51,367 nt of DNA, taken from positions 1 through 51,367 of the forward strand of contig NSJL01000026.1 in NCBI GenBank assembly GCA_002634385.1, read 5' to 3'. The position numbers were made by a program, and so were the translations under genes. The stretch's first letter is position 1. The number at the start of each line of letters is the position of its first letter. This DNA comes from Nitrospira sp. Lineage in GTDB: Bacteria; Nitrospirota; Thermodesulfovibrionia; Thermodesulfovibrionales; Dissulfurispiraceae. Positions 34,182-43,221 of this stretch are shown one piece after another. The notes under the pieces are model-generated. The model was given only the letters and a program-made list of their open reading frames with translations. It was not told the DNA's origin and made no database searches.

Positions 34182-35369
34182 ATGATGTTCTTGCGCGTCG
34201 TACGCCATCTGTCGGTTATAGTTACCTTCATGCTGTCCGTTGCAGTGGCCCTCCTTGTCTTTTTTCTCGTTGAGGAAATTACGAAATTCGATGAGAGTCT
34301 GTCGCAATTCTATGCGCCTACCATCTATGCGGTCAGGTCCTTCGCTGAGGCGTCGGGCAATATGGAAAAAAGCGCTGCGGAAAGGGGCTTGCCGGAAAGG
34401 ATTGCGGTACTGCACCTGAAGGAAGCGACGGAAAGGCTGATAACGCTTTCCGGGAAGTGGCACCCCGAGTTCCGGCAGCATATGGAGAGCATGTTGCAAC
34501 GCGCTCTCTCCCTGATCGGAAAAGTTGAGGAGGGGCATGCTTCAGGAAAGGATATTTTTCCGGAAATCTCCCGCCTGCACCGGGAGGCCAAGGAACATGA
34601 GGCAATGCATGAAGCCGAGCTGAAAGTGGCCCTGCAAGGGATCGGCGAGTATGCACTACTGACGAAAAGTATTGCTCCTCTTCTGCTTGTCCTGGGCATT
34701 CTCTTTTCAATCAGGGAGGCCCAAATGCAGCGGAGGAGAGAGCGGGAGCATGAGAAGTTGTCCGCTATCAAGGCCCTCGCGTATGCGCTGGACGCCCGGG
34801 ATCCGTACACAAGGGGACATTCCGAGCGGGTTGCGGAATACGCCGTCGCTATCGGCGGGCAAATGAAACTCGGGAAAGACATGCTTGACCGGCTCACCAT
34901 CGCCGCCCTGATGCACGATATCGGCAAGCTGGCTGTCCCGGACGATATCCTCCGGAAACCAGGAAAGCTGAGTGACGAGGAGTTTGCGGCAATCAAGGAG
35001 CATCCCGCCCGCAGTGCCCGGTTCCTTTCCTGCTTCGAATCGCTCCGGGATATCGCTTCCTGGGTCGCCAGCCACCATGAGCGCTATGACGGGAAGGGGT
35101 ATCCCGAAGGCAGGATCGGAAAGGAAATCCCTCTCCCCTCCCGCATTATCGCCCTGGCGGATTCCTTTGATGCCATGACCAGTTCGCGCCCGTACCGTCC
35201 TGCCATGGGAGTGGAACAGGCGATCGGTGAAATAGAGAAAAACAAGAACTTTCAGTGGGATATCGATGTGGTTGACGCCTTTATGCGGTGTTATACGCAA
35301 GGCGCCATCGGAACGGCTGTACACTCGCGGGAGGAAAAATGCAACGGCCTGAAAATCTCTTTTCAATAA
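34182..35369 (+). CDS. HD-GYP cyclic-di-GMP phosphodiesterase
   Basis: Hydrolyses c-di-GMP. The 395-residue protein has a membrane helix (about 8-30), a helical extracytoplasmic segment (about 31-165), a second helix (about 165-182) and a C-terminal HD-GYP domain. Motifs intact: AALMHDIGKLAVPDDIL (His245-Asp246), HHERYDGKGYPEG (GYP about 306-308), ADSFDAMTSSRPYR. AGGAGGAAG precedes ATGATG, so either of the two Met codons (34182 or 34185) could be used. It is the only phosphodiesterase in the window and opposes the three cyclases at 5-14 kb. Confidence 0.93.
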   Translation: MMFLRVVRHLSVIVTFMLSVAVALLVFFLVEEITKFDESLSQFYAPTIYAVRSFAEASGNMEKSAAERGLPERIAVLHLKEATERLITLSGKWHPEFRQHMESMLQRALSLIGKVEEGHASGKDIFPEISRLHREAKEHEAMHEAELKVALQGIGEYALLTKSIAPLLLVLGILFSIREAQMQRRREREHEKLSAIKALAYALDARDPYTRGHSERVAEYAVAIGGQMKLGKDMLDRLTIAALMHDIGKLAVPDDILRKPGKLSDEEFAAIKEHPARSARFLSCFESLRDIASWVASHHERYDGKGYPEGRIGKEIPLPSRIIALADSFDAMTSSRPYRPAMGVEQAIGEIEKNKNFQWDIDVVDAFMRCYTQGAIGTAVHSREEKCNGLKISFQ

Positions 35370-35436
35370 CGTCCTTATCAAAAGGTGTAAGTATGGTTTG
35401 TTGTTGTGAGTAATTCAACGCAGGGGGGGCGCTTCA

Positions 35437-36177
35437 ATGAAAATTCTTACACAGTTGCGAATCGGCATAGGAATATTTCTGTTTTTCTCATTGCTTAGTG
35501 CAGCTTCCGTTTATTTCCAGTTGAACCGTATGGAGCATGACGGGATGATTGTGGATTACGCAGGTGAACAGCAAACCCTATCGCAGCGGATTGCGGCTCA
35601 TGTCTCGTTGAAATACCAGGGAATACGCGCAGAAAAAGAGATGAATGAAGCGATTTCCCGCCTGGAGACTATCATCAAAGGGCTTATTAATGGCGATAGG
35701 GCCCTCCATCCTCCCCGGGCGACCGATAAGGAGTTCCTTCTCAAGATGCGTGAAATAGAGGCTATTTGGGTGCAGTATAAAGCGACTATCGGAAAGGCTC
35801 TGGAGGGGGAGAATGTTCTGAACGGAATTCGCTCTGACAGCAGGCTCTTCCTGAATGCCGCAGAAGAGTCCGTCTTGCTTGCGGCAAAAAAGATGGAAAG
35901 GAATGTCCGCACTCTGAAGCTTATCCAGTCGGCGATCCTGGTGTCCAACCTGCTCTTGCTGGCGACACTCCTTTTGACCAGCCAGAAGAAGATCGCGCAG
36001 CCCCTTTCCGGGCTGACGAACGATGTGGACAGGATCTCGACGGGTGATCTTACTGTTGAGGTCGCCTATTCGGGTCGTGACGAAATAGGGATCCTTGCAC
36101 GGGATATGAGGAAAATGGTTCGTTCCTTATCGAATGAACTGAGAGAGCCCACCAGCGGCTTTACCATCACTGAATAG
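35437..36177 (+). CDS. PilJ-type sensor with HAMP domain and no output module
   Basis: A 246-residue protein: membrane helix (about 8-28), periplasmic PilJ/NarX-type domain with VDYAGEQQTLSQRIA (about 40-55) and a long helical region, second helix (about 165-185), HAMP domain (QPLSGLTNDVDRISTGDLTVEV..DEIGILARDMRKMVRSL), then only about 15 residues before TAG. Chemoreceptors and kinases with this input normally continue into a signalling or kinase domain. Downstream DNA does not encode one in any frame I checked, so it is a natural short form or an old truncation. It begins 67 bases after the HD-GYP gene and may modulate it. Confidence 0.82.
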   Translation: MKILTQLRIGIGIFLFFSLLSAASVYFQLNRMEHDGMIVDYAGEQQTLSQRIAAHVSLKYQGIRAEKEMNEAISRLETIIKGLINGDRALHPPRATDKEFLLKMREIEAIWVQYKATIGKALEGENVLNGIRSDSRLFLNAAEESVLLAAKKMERNVRTLKLIQSAILVSNLLLLATLLLTSQKKIAQPLSGLTNDVDRISTGDLTVEVAYSGRDEIGILARDMRKMVRSLSNELREPTSGFTITE

Positions 36178-36421
36178 TCAGCAAAAAAGAATGCAAGAAG
36201 TCAGTTCATATTTTATTCACACTTAAAAGGTAGTATGAAGCATAGTTAATAAAGTAACCTAAACAAGGTAAGATCACCATGAAACAAGATGCTTGTCACG
36301 CTGAGTTTTTCGTAACGGTACGTGCTGCTTTTCAAGGACGCTCCTCCACTCCCGTGCCCTTTTTTTGCGGAGTGTTTCTGGTGATGATGCCGCGCGATGA
36401 TTTCAGAACGGTACAGCAAGA

Positions 36422-36445
36422 CGGATGCACGGCGGTGCAAATCCG
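36422..36445 (+). promoter_or_regulatory. Hairpin ahead of Cys-rich protein gene
   Basis: CGGAT and ATCCG enclose GCAC-GGCG-GTGC with an AA bulge, ending 5 bases before the AGGAGG ribosome-binding site. A related hairpin (GCACC-GGTGC) occupies the same position before the paralog at 50107, suggesting a shared translational control. Confidence 0.5.
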
Positions 36446-36460
36446 AAAAAGGAGGCAATC

Positions 36461-36796
36461 ATGAGAGAAGCGCTCGTTATTATCCAAAGAGAAGAAAAAG
36501 CACTGAAAAAGACCAATAGAGATACCTCTGAATTCTTCTCCAATCATACCTGCAAGTATTTCCCGTGCCATGAGACCGACAGTACGCAGTTCAACTGCAT
36601 ATTCTGCTACTGCCCGATGTACTTTGTTCGTAACTGTCTGGGACGGCCCCGTTTTATTACTTCCGATAATAAGACAGTGAAAGACTGCTCGGGGTGCGAT
36701 TATCCGCACCGCCCCGAAAACTACAGGAAAATTATCGGCTACCTTATCGAAGTGATCAAGGCGGGGGAGACGGTTGCCGTCTATCGCGAAAACTGA
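36461..36796 (+). CDS. Cysteine-rich small-domain protein, paralog 1
   Basis: A 111-residue protein with GGAGG before the ATG. The core CKYFPCHETDSTQFNCIFCYCPMYF..NCLGRPRF..VKDCSGCDYPHRPENY holds nine cysteines plus conserved His and is the signature of the cysteine-rich small domain (PF04071-like). Members are small metal- or cofactor-associated proteins of uncertain role. No signal peptide. A paralog at 49808-50107 shares most of the core. Confidence 0.85.
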   Translation: MREALVIIQREEKALKKTNRDTSEFFSNHTCKYFPCHETDSTQFNCIFCYCPMYFVRNCLGRPRFITSDNKTVKDCSGCDYPHRPENYRKIIGYLIEVIKAGETVAVYREN

Positions 36797-36969
36797 CAGG
36801 GTCGTCAGGGCGGAAAGGCGCGGTACGCCGGCGGGAGTACTTCGTACGGACAGTAACCTTTCTGCTGCCACATCGTCAAATAGACAGAGGGAACAGGCGT
36901 ATCTCTGTCTTTGGCAGAGTCGACGTAAACCTGAACTACGGGGGCAATGGAGAACAAAAAGGGGGAATC

Positions 36970-37926
36970 ATGAAAACAACGGTCTTTAAAAGAATGGCGA
37001 TGTTTTTCCTGGCAGGAGTAACCGGCGTGCTTCTTGTTTCATGCGGGGGAGGAGGGGGCACCACAAGTTCCGCTGAAGCGACTACGACGACCGGATCGGA
37101 TACGATCGTAAACGGGATCGTATCGAAGGGACCGGTGAGCGGGGCCACCGTGAATGGGTATGCAATTGAAAACGGTGGAAAAGGAAGATTGCTCGGTTCG
37201 GCGATGACCGGCCAGAACGGAGCGTTTACTATGAATATGGGGCAGTACAACGGGCCGATGCTTCTGGAAGCGTATGGCGGCTCGTATGTGGACGAGGCGA
37301 CAGGGGTGAGTACCGATATGGGAACGATGATATTCAGGACCGCTATGGAGAATGTCTCGGGAAATACTACAATGGCCCTGACCCCTATGACGGAGATGGC
37401 GGTGCAGTATATGAACGGAAATTACTCGGACCAGATGATGACGACGGCGAACCAGGTAATGGGATCGGCCTTCGGCGTTTCCGATATTGTCAGGACACTG
37501 CCGAAGGAGGTGGGGACTGCATCAACGACAGGACAAGAGAACGAGACGTATTACGGACTGATGCTTGCCGCGATGTCGCGGTTCTCATCGACCACGAACA
37601 CCGATATACCGGCCCTCATGCAGGGCATGCTCGATGCGATGACGACGAACGACACCCAGGCTCTTGATTATTATACAAATATGATGTCCCAATCCTTTAC
37701 CGATTTCACCATGAGCCCGCAGAATATGACGGGAATGACCTTTTCTTCCGGTATGATGAGCACCTCGGGGATTACCGGTATGATGGGGGGATATAACGGA
37801 ACATACGGCGGCACAACCGGGGGAGGAGGCGTTTCCGGCGGCATGATGGGGGGAAGCTACAGCGGCGGAACCACAGGAGGCACCGGCGGAGGGATGATGG
37901 GCGGCTGGCTCACCGGCGGCCGGTGA
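36970..37926 (+). CDS. Gly/Met-rich lipoprotein, paralog 2
   Basis: A 318-residue lipoprotein (lipobox LLVSCGGGGG) homologous along its length to 29084-29932: shared IVSKGPVSGATVNGYAIE, AVQYMNGNYS, QENETYYGLMLA, and the almost identical MTGMTFSSGMMSTSGITGMMGG. It carries an extra C-terminal extension of Gly/Met/Thr repeats (GGMMGGSYSGGTTGG..GGGMMGGW). Unknown function; high Met content in an otherwise copper-rich neighbourhood. Confidence 0.82.
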   Translation: MKTTVFKRMAMFFLAGVTGVLLVSCGGGGGTTSSAEATTTTGSDTIVNGIVSKGPVSGATVNGYAIENGGKGRLLGSAMTGQNGAFTMNMGQYNGPMLLEAYGGSYVDEATGVSTDMGTMIFRTAMENVSGNTTMALTPMTEMAVQYMNGNYSDQMMTTANQVMGSAFGVSDIVRTLPKEVGTASTTGQENETYYGLMLAAMSRFSSTTNTDIPALMQGMLDAMTTNDTQALDYYTNMMSQSFTDFTMSPQNMTGMTFSSGMMSTSGITGMMGGYNGTYGGTTGGGGVSGGMMGGSYSGGTTGGTGGGMMGGWLTGGR

Positions 37927-38017
37927 TGGAAAAGGGACGGGGGCGGGTTGAAGGGGTGCCCCCATTCCTGACTTGGCTGTTATGGACGGGGAATTACCCC
38001 TGTACAGAGGAGAGTGC

Positions 38018-38224
38018 ATGGACAAGGAAACGCATGTGTATATTTTCATTGCGTTTGCAGTGGATAACAGCGGAACTATACTTCGCATACCAATAGCAAA
38101 GCGGATAATCGAGGGATATAGTGATAGACTTAATATAGCAAGCGGAGCGGGGGGCCAGAGCGCAGGGTTGATGCCAGGGCTGCCTTTACTAATGAAGAGA
38201 AAAGGAAATCCTCCTGTACCGTAG
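38018..38224 (+). CDS. Hypothetical protein (weak)
   Basis: A 68-residue frame from ATG 38018, preceded by AGGAGAG at a short distance. It reads MDKETHVYIFIAFAVDNSG and ends KGNPPVP. No family recognised and composition is not strongly protein-like in the second half. The stretch 37927-38250 otherwise holds a GC-rich inverted repeat just after the lipoprotein stop (GGGGGC/GCCCCC). Confidence 0.25.
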   Translation: MDKETHVYIFIAFAVDNSGTILRIPIAKRIIEGYSDRLNIASGAGGQSAGLMPGLPLLMKRKGNPPVP

Positions 38225-38250
38225 AAAGAGTGCTCAATGAGGAGGTATAT

Positions 38251-38481
38251 ATGCACTGGTGGGATTACGGATGGAGTATGGGACTTTGGGGATGGTTTCT
38301 GATGGTTCTCATATGGGTATTGGTAATTCTCGGAATAGTGCTCCTTGTGCGGTCGGCTCTGGGCACGGGAAAGAAGATCGAAAGAGAGACGGCGCTCACT
38401 CTTCTTGAAAAGAGATATGCGCGGGGCGAAATAAGCAGGGAGGAATTTGAAAGGACGAGGAGCGATCTGATAAAAGATTGA
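38251..38481 (+). CDS. SHOCT-domain small membrane protein
   Basis: A 76-residue protein starting at ATG 38251 behind GAGGAGG. N-terminus MHWWDYGWSMGLWGW, one membrane helix (about 13-37), then a C-terminal SHOCT domain (ALTLLEKRYARGEISREEFERTRSDLI). This architecture recurs next to heavy-metal ATPases and oxidases; the role of SHOCT is likely oligomerisation. A longer form from 38230 would have no ribosome-binding site. Confidence 0.88.
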   Translation: MHWWDYGWSMGLWGWFLMVLIWVLVILGIVLLVRSALGTGKKIERETALTLLEKRYARGEISREEFERTRSDLIKD

Positions 38482-38642
38482 GTTGTTCCTGTCAAGAGCG
38501 GGGATGCCGGAACTGCGACAGGATCGTGCGCCTGCCAATCCTCCGCACCTGTGAGGGGTTCAAGATTGCCGTAGACAGCTTGTCCTTTCGCTTAAGCCGG
38601 TTCTCGCGCGATTTCATCGAAGTCAACCGCAGTATAACGTAA
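38478..38642 (+). CDS. Possible Cys-rich small protein overlapping SHOCT gene (weak)
   Basis: A TTG overlapping the SHOCT stop (TTGA) opens a 54-residue frame starting with a Cys-rich segment (CSCQERGCRNC, CEGF) and ending VNRSIT. The first 90 bases match the DNA just before the YHS-reductase gene (43895-43985), where the frame differs by small insertions. It may be a relic rather than a gene. Confidence 0.25.
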   Translation: MSCSCQERGCRNCDRIVRLPILRTCEGFKIAVDSLSFRLSRFSRDFIEVNRSIT

Positions 38643-38669
38643 CTGTTAAAAGCCGGATGGAGCTAGGAC

Positions 38670-39674
38670 ATGTTCAACAGGAACTGGTGGTATATCGCCT
38701 TCATTGTACTATCAACATTTGCAATACTATACTCGCACTTTGCCACTGCACGGGAAGCGCACGCCCTCCACAGTATTTATAATGAGCTGCACTATGTGCC
38801 GCTCATAGTGGCGACAGTCGTATTCGGCCTGAGAGGCGCCCTGTTCGCTTTCTTGTTTATCTCCGCATCATACTCACTGTATATATTATTTACCTTGAAC
38901 GGTGGGTTCCTGTCCGTAGCAGAAAAGACCGTTCATCTCCTTTTCTCCGGGCTCGTCACTTTGCTGGCAGGTTCTCTTGTAGACAGCGAGAGGAAACACC
39001 GGGCGCAATCGGAGAAAGACCGGTATCTTGCAGGGCTTGGACAGGCCTCGTCGGCTATTGTCCATGATCTTAAGAATCCACTTATTACCATTTCAGGCTT
39101 TGCGCAGCGCATCCGGGAAAGGAAGGGAGATATAGACGCATCCCTCGATATCATAGTGGATTCCGCTCAAGTCATGCAGAGAATAGTTCATGATGTCCTC
39201 GATTTCGCCAAGCCGGTTCAACTCACCCTACAGAAAGAGGATATACGGAATACGCTCGAACGTGTCCATAGTTTCTGCAAAGTGAGAGCAGAGGCTCAAG
39301 GGGTAACACTGACGCTACGTTTACCCGGTGAACCGGTCAAAGCGCTGGTCGAAAACTACCATATGGAGAGGGCGTTGATAAATCTGGTGAATAACGCTGT
39401 TGATGCATCAGATCACGGGCAGAGGGTAGAGATCACACTGCGATGTTTGGACGAGAAGTTACTTGTCAGCATTAAGGACACGGGAGCGGGTATGGACCGG
39501 GAGACGCTGGAGAATATCTTTCTTCCTTTCTATACAAAGAAAAGCACCGGAACCGGTCTCGGTATGCCTATAGCGAAGAAGATAATCGAGGCGCATGGTG
39601 GTACAATTACAATATCAAGCCAAGAGGGCAAGGGAACAGAGGTGATAGTAGAATTGCCTTTTGAACGAAAGTAG
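38670..39674 (+). CDS. Orphan sensor histidine kinase
   Basis: A 334-residue kinase with an N-terminal membrane region of three to four helices (about 7-110, no large periplasmic loop), a HisKA dimerisation domain with the phospho-acceptor His132 in SAIVHDLKNPLITISGFAQRI, and HATPase_c with N (LINLVNNAVDAS), G1 (DTGAGM), F (FLPFYTKK) and G2 (GTGLGMPIAKKIIEAHGG). No response regulator gene is adjacent. Membrane-embedded sensing is likely. It starts 27 bases after the preceding small frame and precedes the CPD-type ATPase, so it may respond to metal stress. Confidence 0.9.
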   Translation: MFNRNWWYIAFIVLSTFAILYSHFATAREAHALHSIYNELHYVPLIVATVVFGLRGALFAFLFISASYSLYILFTLNGGFLSVAEKTVHLLFSGLVTLLAGSLVDSERKHRAQSEKDRYLAGLGQASSAIVHDLKNPLITISGFAQRIRERKGDIDASLDIIVDSAQVMQRIVHDVLDFAKPVQLTLQKEDIRNTLERVHSFCKVRAEAQGVTLTLRLPGEPVKALVENYHMERALINLVNNAVDASDHGQRVEITLRCLDEKLLVSIKDTGAGMDRETLENIFLPFYTKKSTGTGLGMPIAKKIIEAHGGTITISSQEGKGTEVIVELPFERK

Positions 39675-39882
39675 AGGAAAGTTTTCCTTTATTTGCACGG
39701 TGTTTCCGCCGTATCGAGGTGTCTATCAGGAGAAAGGGCGTCAGAGGAATACGCTGTGTTGAGCGACGTGACCGGTGTGGATACAGTATAACAATACAGC
39801 AGAATGGAAGGGGGCTTCAAGAGAAGAACCTGCAGAGGCAGTACCGACCGAGGCGCAACGGAGATAGGCAAGAAGGTGCCGT

Positions 39883-42273
39883 ATGAGGGAGAAGGTGTTT
39901 GAGGCGGGCGGGCTGCTGCGGGGCAGTTCCGCCCCGGCGCTTGAAACCTTTCTTCGCCGATACCGGGGCATTCACCATGCCGGGGCGAATTATATAAGCG
40001 AGACGGTCACCGTCGGCTATGACGAGCAGGTGATCTCGGAGGAGCGGATACGCGACCTCATCGAGCAGTGCGGCTATCATTGCCGCGGCGAGGTGCTTCC
40101 GCGGCATGTCTGTGCGCGGGAAACCGGAGCGGCTGAGCACCACCCTCCTGTAGTGTCCCTTGAGCATGCCCGGCATACGAGGCGTGCGGGGAAAGAGGCG
40201 GTCTCCGGTGAGATGGCCCAGATGGCCCATGAGATGAGGCATGGCGCCGGAATGAGTATGGAAGAGATGGTGCGCGATATACGCAGGCGTTTCTTCGTCA
40301 CTTTTGCTCTGGCTCTTGCTGTTACTCTTTACTCCCCCCTGGCGACAGATGTATTCAATATCCGTTTGCCGACCCCCTCGTGGTTACCGAGCGATATCCT
40401 GATGTTTGCCCTCTCAACACCCGCAGTGCTGTGGGGCGGGCAGATGTTTTTCGTGGGAGCCTATCGTGCTCTGAAGAATCGACTCCTGGACATGTCGGTG
40501 CTGGTGGCGCTCTCGGTCGGTGCGGGCTATCTGTTCAGCGTCGGGGCGACTTTCCTTTTCAAAAGTGAGGTGTTTTACGAAGCGGCAGTGGTTCTGTTGG
40601 CGTTTATTCTGTTCGGCCACTGGATGGAGATGCGCGCACGTGCCGGAGCCTCGGACGCACTGCGCGCCCTGCTCGATCTTGCACCACCGAAAGCGACAGT
40701 GGTCCGTGACGGTCGGCCTGTTGAAGTGCCCACTGCGGAAGTTCTCATAAATGATACGGTGCTTATCCGTCCAGGAGACAAAATACCTGTTGACGGGGTT
40801 GTTCTTGATGGGGAGTCCAGCGTCGATGAATCGATGATAACCGGGGAGAGCCTTCCTGTTACTAAAAAGCCGGGAGATACCGTCACCGGAGCGACAATCA
40901 ACAGGACAGGCACCTTCCGCTTCCGGGCGACCCGCATCGGCGCGGACACTGCCCTGGCCCAGATTGTCAAGCTGGTGCAGATGGCGCAGAACTCGAAGGC
41001 ACCGGCCCAGCGTCTGGCTGATAAGGCAGCGCAATGGCTGGTGGCTGCAGCGGTGGTCTTCGGGGTCTCTACTTTTATCGGGTGGTATTGGATCGCCGGG
41101 GCATCCCTGGTCTTTGCGGTGACCCTGGCGATTACCGTGGTCATTATCGCCTGCCCTGATGCCCTGGGTCTTGCAACCCCCACGGCGGTAATGGTCGGCA
41201 CCGGGCTTGGAGCGGTCAACGGCATTCTTTTCAAGAACGCGATGGCACTTGAGCAGGCATCCAAGGTGCAGGCGATTATCTTCGATAAAACCGGTACGCT
41301 CACCATAGGGGAGCCGAGAGTGGTTGAAGTAGTGGCAGCAGGGAACCCGTTTTCAGAGGAAGAGCTGCTGAAATTCGTGGCGTCAGCTGAGCAGTCGAGT
41401 GAGCACCCCCTTGCGCAGGCGGTAGTGGAGTACGCCCGGAAGAGGGGAGTGCACCTTGGCGAACCGACTGAGTTCGAGGCAATCCCGGGGCATGGGCTGA
41501 AGGCGCGGGTGGACGGCCGGACCGTGCTGGTCGGTAACCGCAAGCTGATGCGTGACAACGGGATCGTGCTGAATGGTTTGGGAGAGCGGGCAGCGGGGCT
41601 GGAAGGCGCGGGACGCACCGTAGTATATGCAGCGGTGGACGGAGAGCCGGCAGGCATTGTTGCCATTGCCGATACGATCCGGCCCACGTCCCGGCAAACG
41701 GTGGAGGAGCTGCGGAAACGGGGAATCCAGGTGGCGATGCTGACCGGTGACAACCGCGGTACCGCCGGGCGCATTGCCGATGAGCTGGGGATCACTACTG
41801 TCTTTGCCGAAGTGCTGCCGGGACAGAAAGCCGACAAGGTTAAGGAGTTGCAGAGTCAGGGAAAGCTGGTGGCCATGGTGGGCGACGGAATCAATGATGC
41901 ACCCGCACTGGCGCAAGCCGATGTGGGTATCGCAATCGGCGCAGGAACGGACGTAGCCATGGAAACGGCTGATGTGGTGCTCATGAAAAGCGATCCCTTC
42001 GACGTGCTCGGAGCCATTGCCCTCAGCCGTGCCACCGTAAGCAAGATGAAACAGAACCTGTGGTGGGCGGTGGGGTACAATCTCATCGCCTTTCCCCTGG
42101 CAGCAGGAATCTTTTATCCCGGGTTCGGACTGCTTCTCCGCCCCGAAATCGCTGCCCTTTCCATGTCCGGAAGCTCTCTGCTCGTTGCACTGAATGCCTT
42201 GTTGCTCAAATGGACCAAACTCCCGGGGATACGGCGGTCGAGGGCGGGGAGGGAAAACGGAAAAACGCCATGA
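39883..42273 (+). CDS. P1B-type ATPase with CPD transport motif
   Basis: A 796-residue heavy-metal ATPase. The N-terminal domain has the HMA fold pattern ([30 protein letters not shown]), but the CxxC metal loop is replaced ([12 protein letters not shown]). A His/Met-rich linker follows ([32 protein letters not shown]). Catalytic motifs are intact: TGES, DKTGTLT (Asp468), [16 protein letters not shown]. The membrane motif is [13 protein letters not shown] (Cys424-Pro425-Asp426) rather than CPC, confirmed at DNA level as TGCCCTGAT. This implies altered metal coordination, so substrate may not be simple Cu(I). It ends with a Lys/Arg-rich tail. Confidence 0.92.
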   Translation: MREKVFEAGGLLRGSSAPALETFLRRYRGIHHAGANYISETVTVGYDEQVISEERIRDLIEQCGYHCRGEVLPRHVCARETGAAEHHPPVVSLEHARHTRRAGKEAVSGEMAQMAHEMRHGAGMSMEEMVRDIRRRFFVTFALALAVTLYSPLATDVFNIRLPTPSWLPSDILMFALSTPAVLWGGQMFFVGAYRALKNRLLDMSVLVALSVGAGYLFSVGATFLFKSEVFYEAAVVLLAFILFGHWMEMRARAGASDALRALLDLAPPKATVVRDGRPVEVPTAEVLINDTVLIRPGDKIPVDGVVLDGESSVDESMITGESLPVTKKPGDTVTGATINRTGTFRFRATRIGADTALAQIVKLVQMAQNSKAPAQRLADKAAQWLVAAAVVFGVSTFIGWYWIAGASLVFAVTLAITVVIIACPDALGLATPTAVMVGTGLGAVNGILFKNAMALEQASKVQAIIFDKTGTLTIGEPRVVEVVAAGNPFSEEELLKFVASAEQSSEHPLAQAVVEYARKRGVHLGEPTEFEAIPGHGLKARVDGRTVLVGNRKLMRDNGIVLNGLGERAAGLEGAGRTVVYAAVDGEPAGIVAIADTIRPTSRQTVEELRKRGIQVAMLTGDNRGTAGRIADELGITTVFAEVLPGQKADKVKELQSQGKLVAMVGDGINDAPALAQADVGIAIGAGTDVAMETADVVLMKSDPFDVLGAIALSRATVSKMKQNLWWAVGYNLIAFPLAAGIFYPGFGLLLRPEIAALSMSGSSLLVALNALLLKWTKLPGIRRSRAGRENGKTP

Positions 42274-42382
42274 AACCCCGTGATTGAGGAATAAACTCTG
42301 TATTTTTCTGAAGTATTTTGGGAAATATTCATAATTTCTTCAAAATTGTGTCCTATGCTGTTGGCAGGAGGGGGGTGAGCAA

Positions 42383-42445
42383 ATGAAGATAAAAAAGGTT
42401 GCAAAGGGGAAAGCCTCAGCCTGCAAATGCCACGGCTCTTGCTGA
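42383..42445 (+). CDS. Cys-rich micropeptide upstream of DUF5676 gene
   Basis: A 20-codon frame MKIKKVAKGKASACKCHGSC follows a strong GGAGGGGGG site and ends at TGA 42443-42445. The CKCHGSC end resembles a metallothionein-like metal site. The frame is open after the TGA and runs into the DUF5676 protein, so the peptide may be a leader or the TGA might be recoded; no SECIS-like stem with a G loop is evident, so I favour a stand-alone peptide. Confidence 0.45.
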   Translation: MKIKKVAKGKASACKCHGSC

Positions 42446-42508
42446 TGTCATGAAGTGAGAGAAAGAGGTAAAGAGCGTATCAACCTGCGGTTCAGAGGGG
42501 AGTTGGAT

Positions 42509-42757
42509 ATGCGACTCAATGCAAGAGCATTCGCCTTCGCTGCAGCGATCATTGCGGGAAGCCTGAGCCTGGTTCTCAATGTCCTCTCGGTCCTCACCGG
42601 ATTTGCAACTGCATTCTTTGCTGTTATCGAACCTTTTCATCCCGGTTACAGCCACACACTTCTTGGCGCATTCATCAGCGCTTTCTGGATGGTCATTTAC
42701 GGATACGTGATCGGAGCGACTTTCGCACTCATTTATAACGCTTTTACAAAGGGATAG
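42509..42757 (+). CDS. DUF5676-like small membrane protein
   Basis: An 82-residue protein starting at ATG 42509 behind AGAGGGGAG. Two membrane helices (about 7-35 and 47-75); LNARAFAFAAAII at the start, HPGYSHTLLGAFISAFWMVIYGYVIGATFALIYNAF at the end. These fit DUF5676, a family found beside copper ATPases and YHS proteins. A second member follows two genes later. Confidence 0.75.
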   Translation: MRLNARAFAFAAAIIAGSLSLVLNVLSVLTGFATAFFAVIEPFHPGYSHTLLGAFISAFWMVIYGYVIGATFALIYNAFTKG

Positions 42758-42768
42758 GAGGGTACGGT

Positions 42769-42960
42769 ATGGAATGGGTGCAAGAGAACTGGGTATTTCT
42801 CCTCTTTTTCATCCTTTTTCTAGCCATGCACCTTTTCGGCCACGGTATGCACGGTGGGGGGTGCGGCGGGCATGGAGGTGCAGAGGGGCATAAAGGGCAC
42901 CCGGAAAAGAAACCTTCCGGAAAGGAGGAGCGGCAAGGAGGCACGCATGCTGAACAGTAA
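42769..42960 (+). CDS. DUF2933-like His/Gly-rich membrane peptide
   Basis: 63 residues with one membrane helix (VFLLFFILFLAMHLFGHGMHGGGCGGHGG) leading into a His/Gly-rich, single-Cys motif and a charged tail. The pattern is that of DUF2933 proteins associated with heavy-metal resistance clusters. AGGAGG precedes the ATG. Its end overlaps the next gene's start by 14 bases. Confidence 0.78.
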   Translation: MEWVQENWVFLLFFILFLAMHLFGHGMHGGGCGGHGGAEGHKGHPEKKPSGKEERQGGTHAEQ

Positions 42961-43219
42961 GGTGGTGAGCTGGTCATTGGGGCTTTTTACCGCGTTTTCG
43001 TTCGTCTTGTGCGTGCTTTATGGATTAATCGTACCGCAGAGGTTGCACGGCATGTCAACATTCCTTGAGGCAGTGCTCCCCGCTTTTCAGTGGCTTACCC
43101 TCGGAGGATTTCTTCTCGGTCTTGCAGAGAGTTTTCTGTATGGAGTGTACAGCGGCATTGTCTTTGTTCTGTTCTATAACTATATCAATCGAAGGTGGGG
43201 ACAGAGAGAAGGAGGATAG
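42947..43219 (+). CDS. DUF5676-like small membrane protein, second copy
   Basis: A 90-residue protein from ATG 42947 with GGAGG just upstream. Two helices (about 8-30, 50-80) and the segment LGGFLLGLAESFLYGVYSGIVFVLFYNYINRRW, the most typical DUF5676 stretch. Longer frames further upstream lie within the preceding gene and lack a start site. Confidence 0.8.
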   Translation: MLNSKVVSWSLGLFTAFSFVLCVLYGLIVPQRLHGMSTFLEAVLPAFQWLTLGGFLLGLAESFLYGVYSGIVFVLFYNYINRRWGQREGG

Positions 43220-43221
43220 CC

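Noticed and set aside
36422..36445. Cobalamin riboswitch, because of GGTGCAAATCCG
   Set aside because: The remaining core (CCCGC-ACTGT region) is not present; the bases form a simple hairpin instead.
38479..38575. SHOCT stop TGA as a possible selenocysteine codon (frame continues to GSCACQSS)
   Set aside because: SHOCT proteins normally end here, no Cys counterpart is known to me, and no hairpin of the right type follows.
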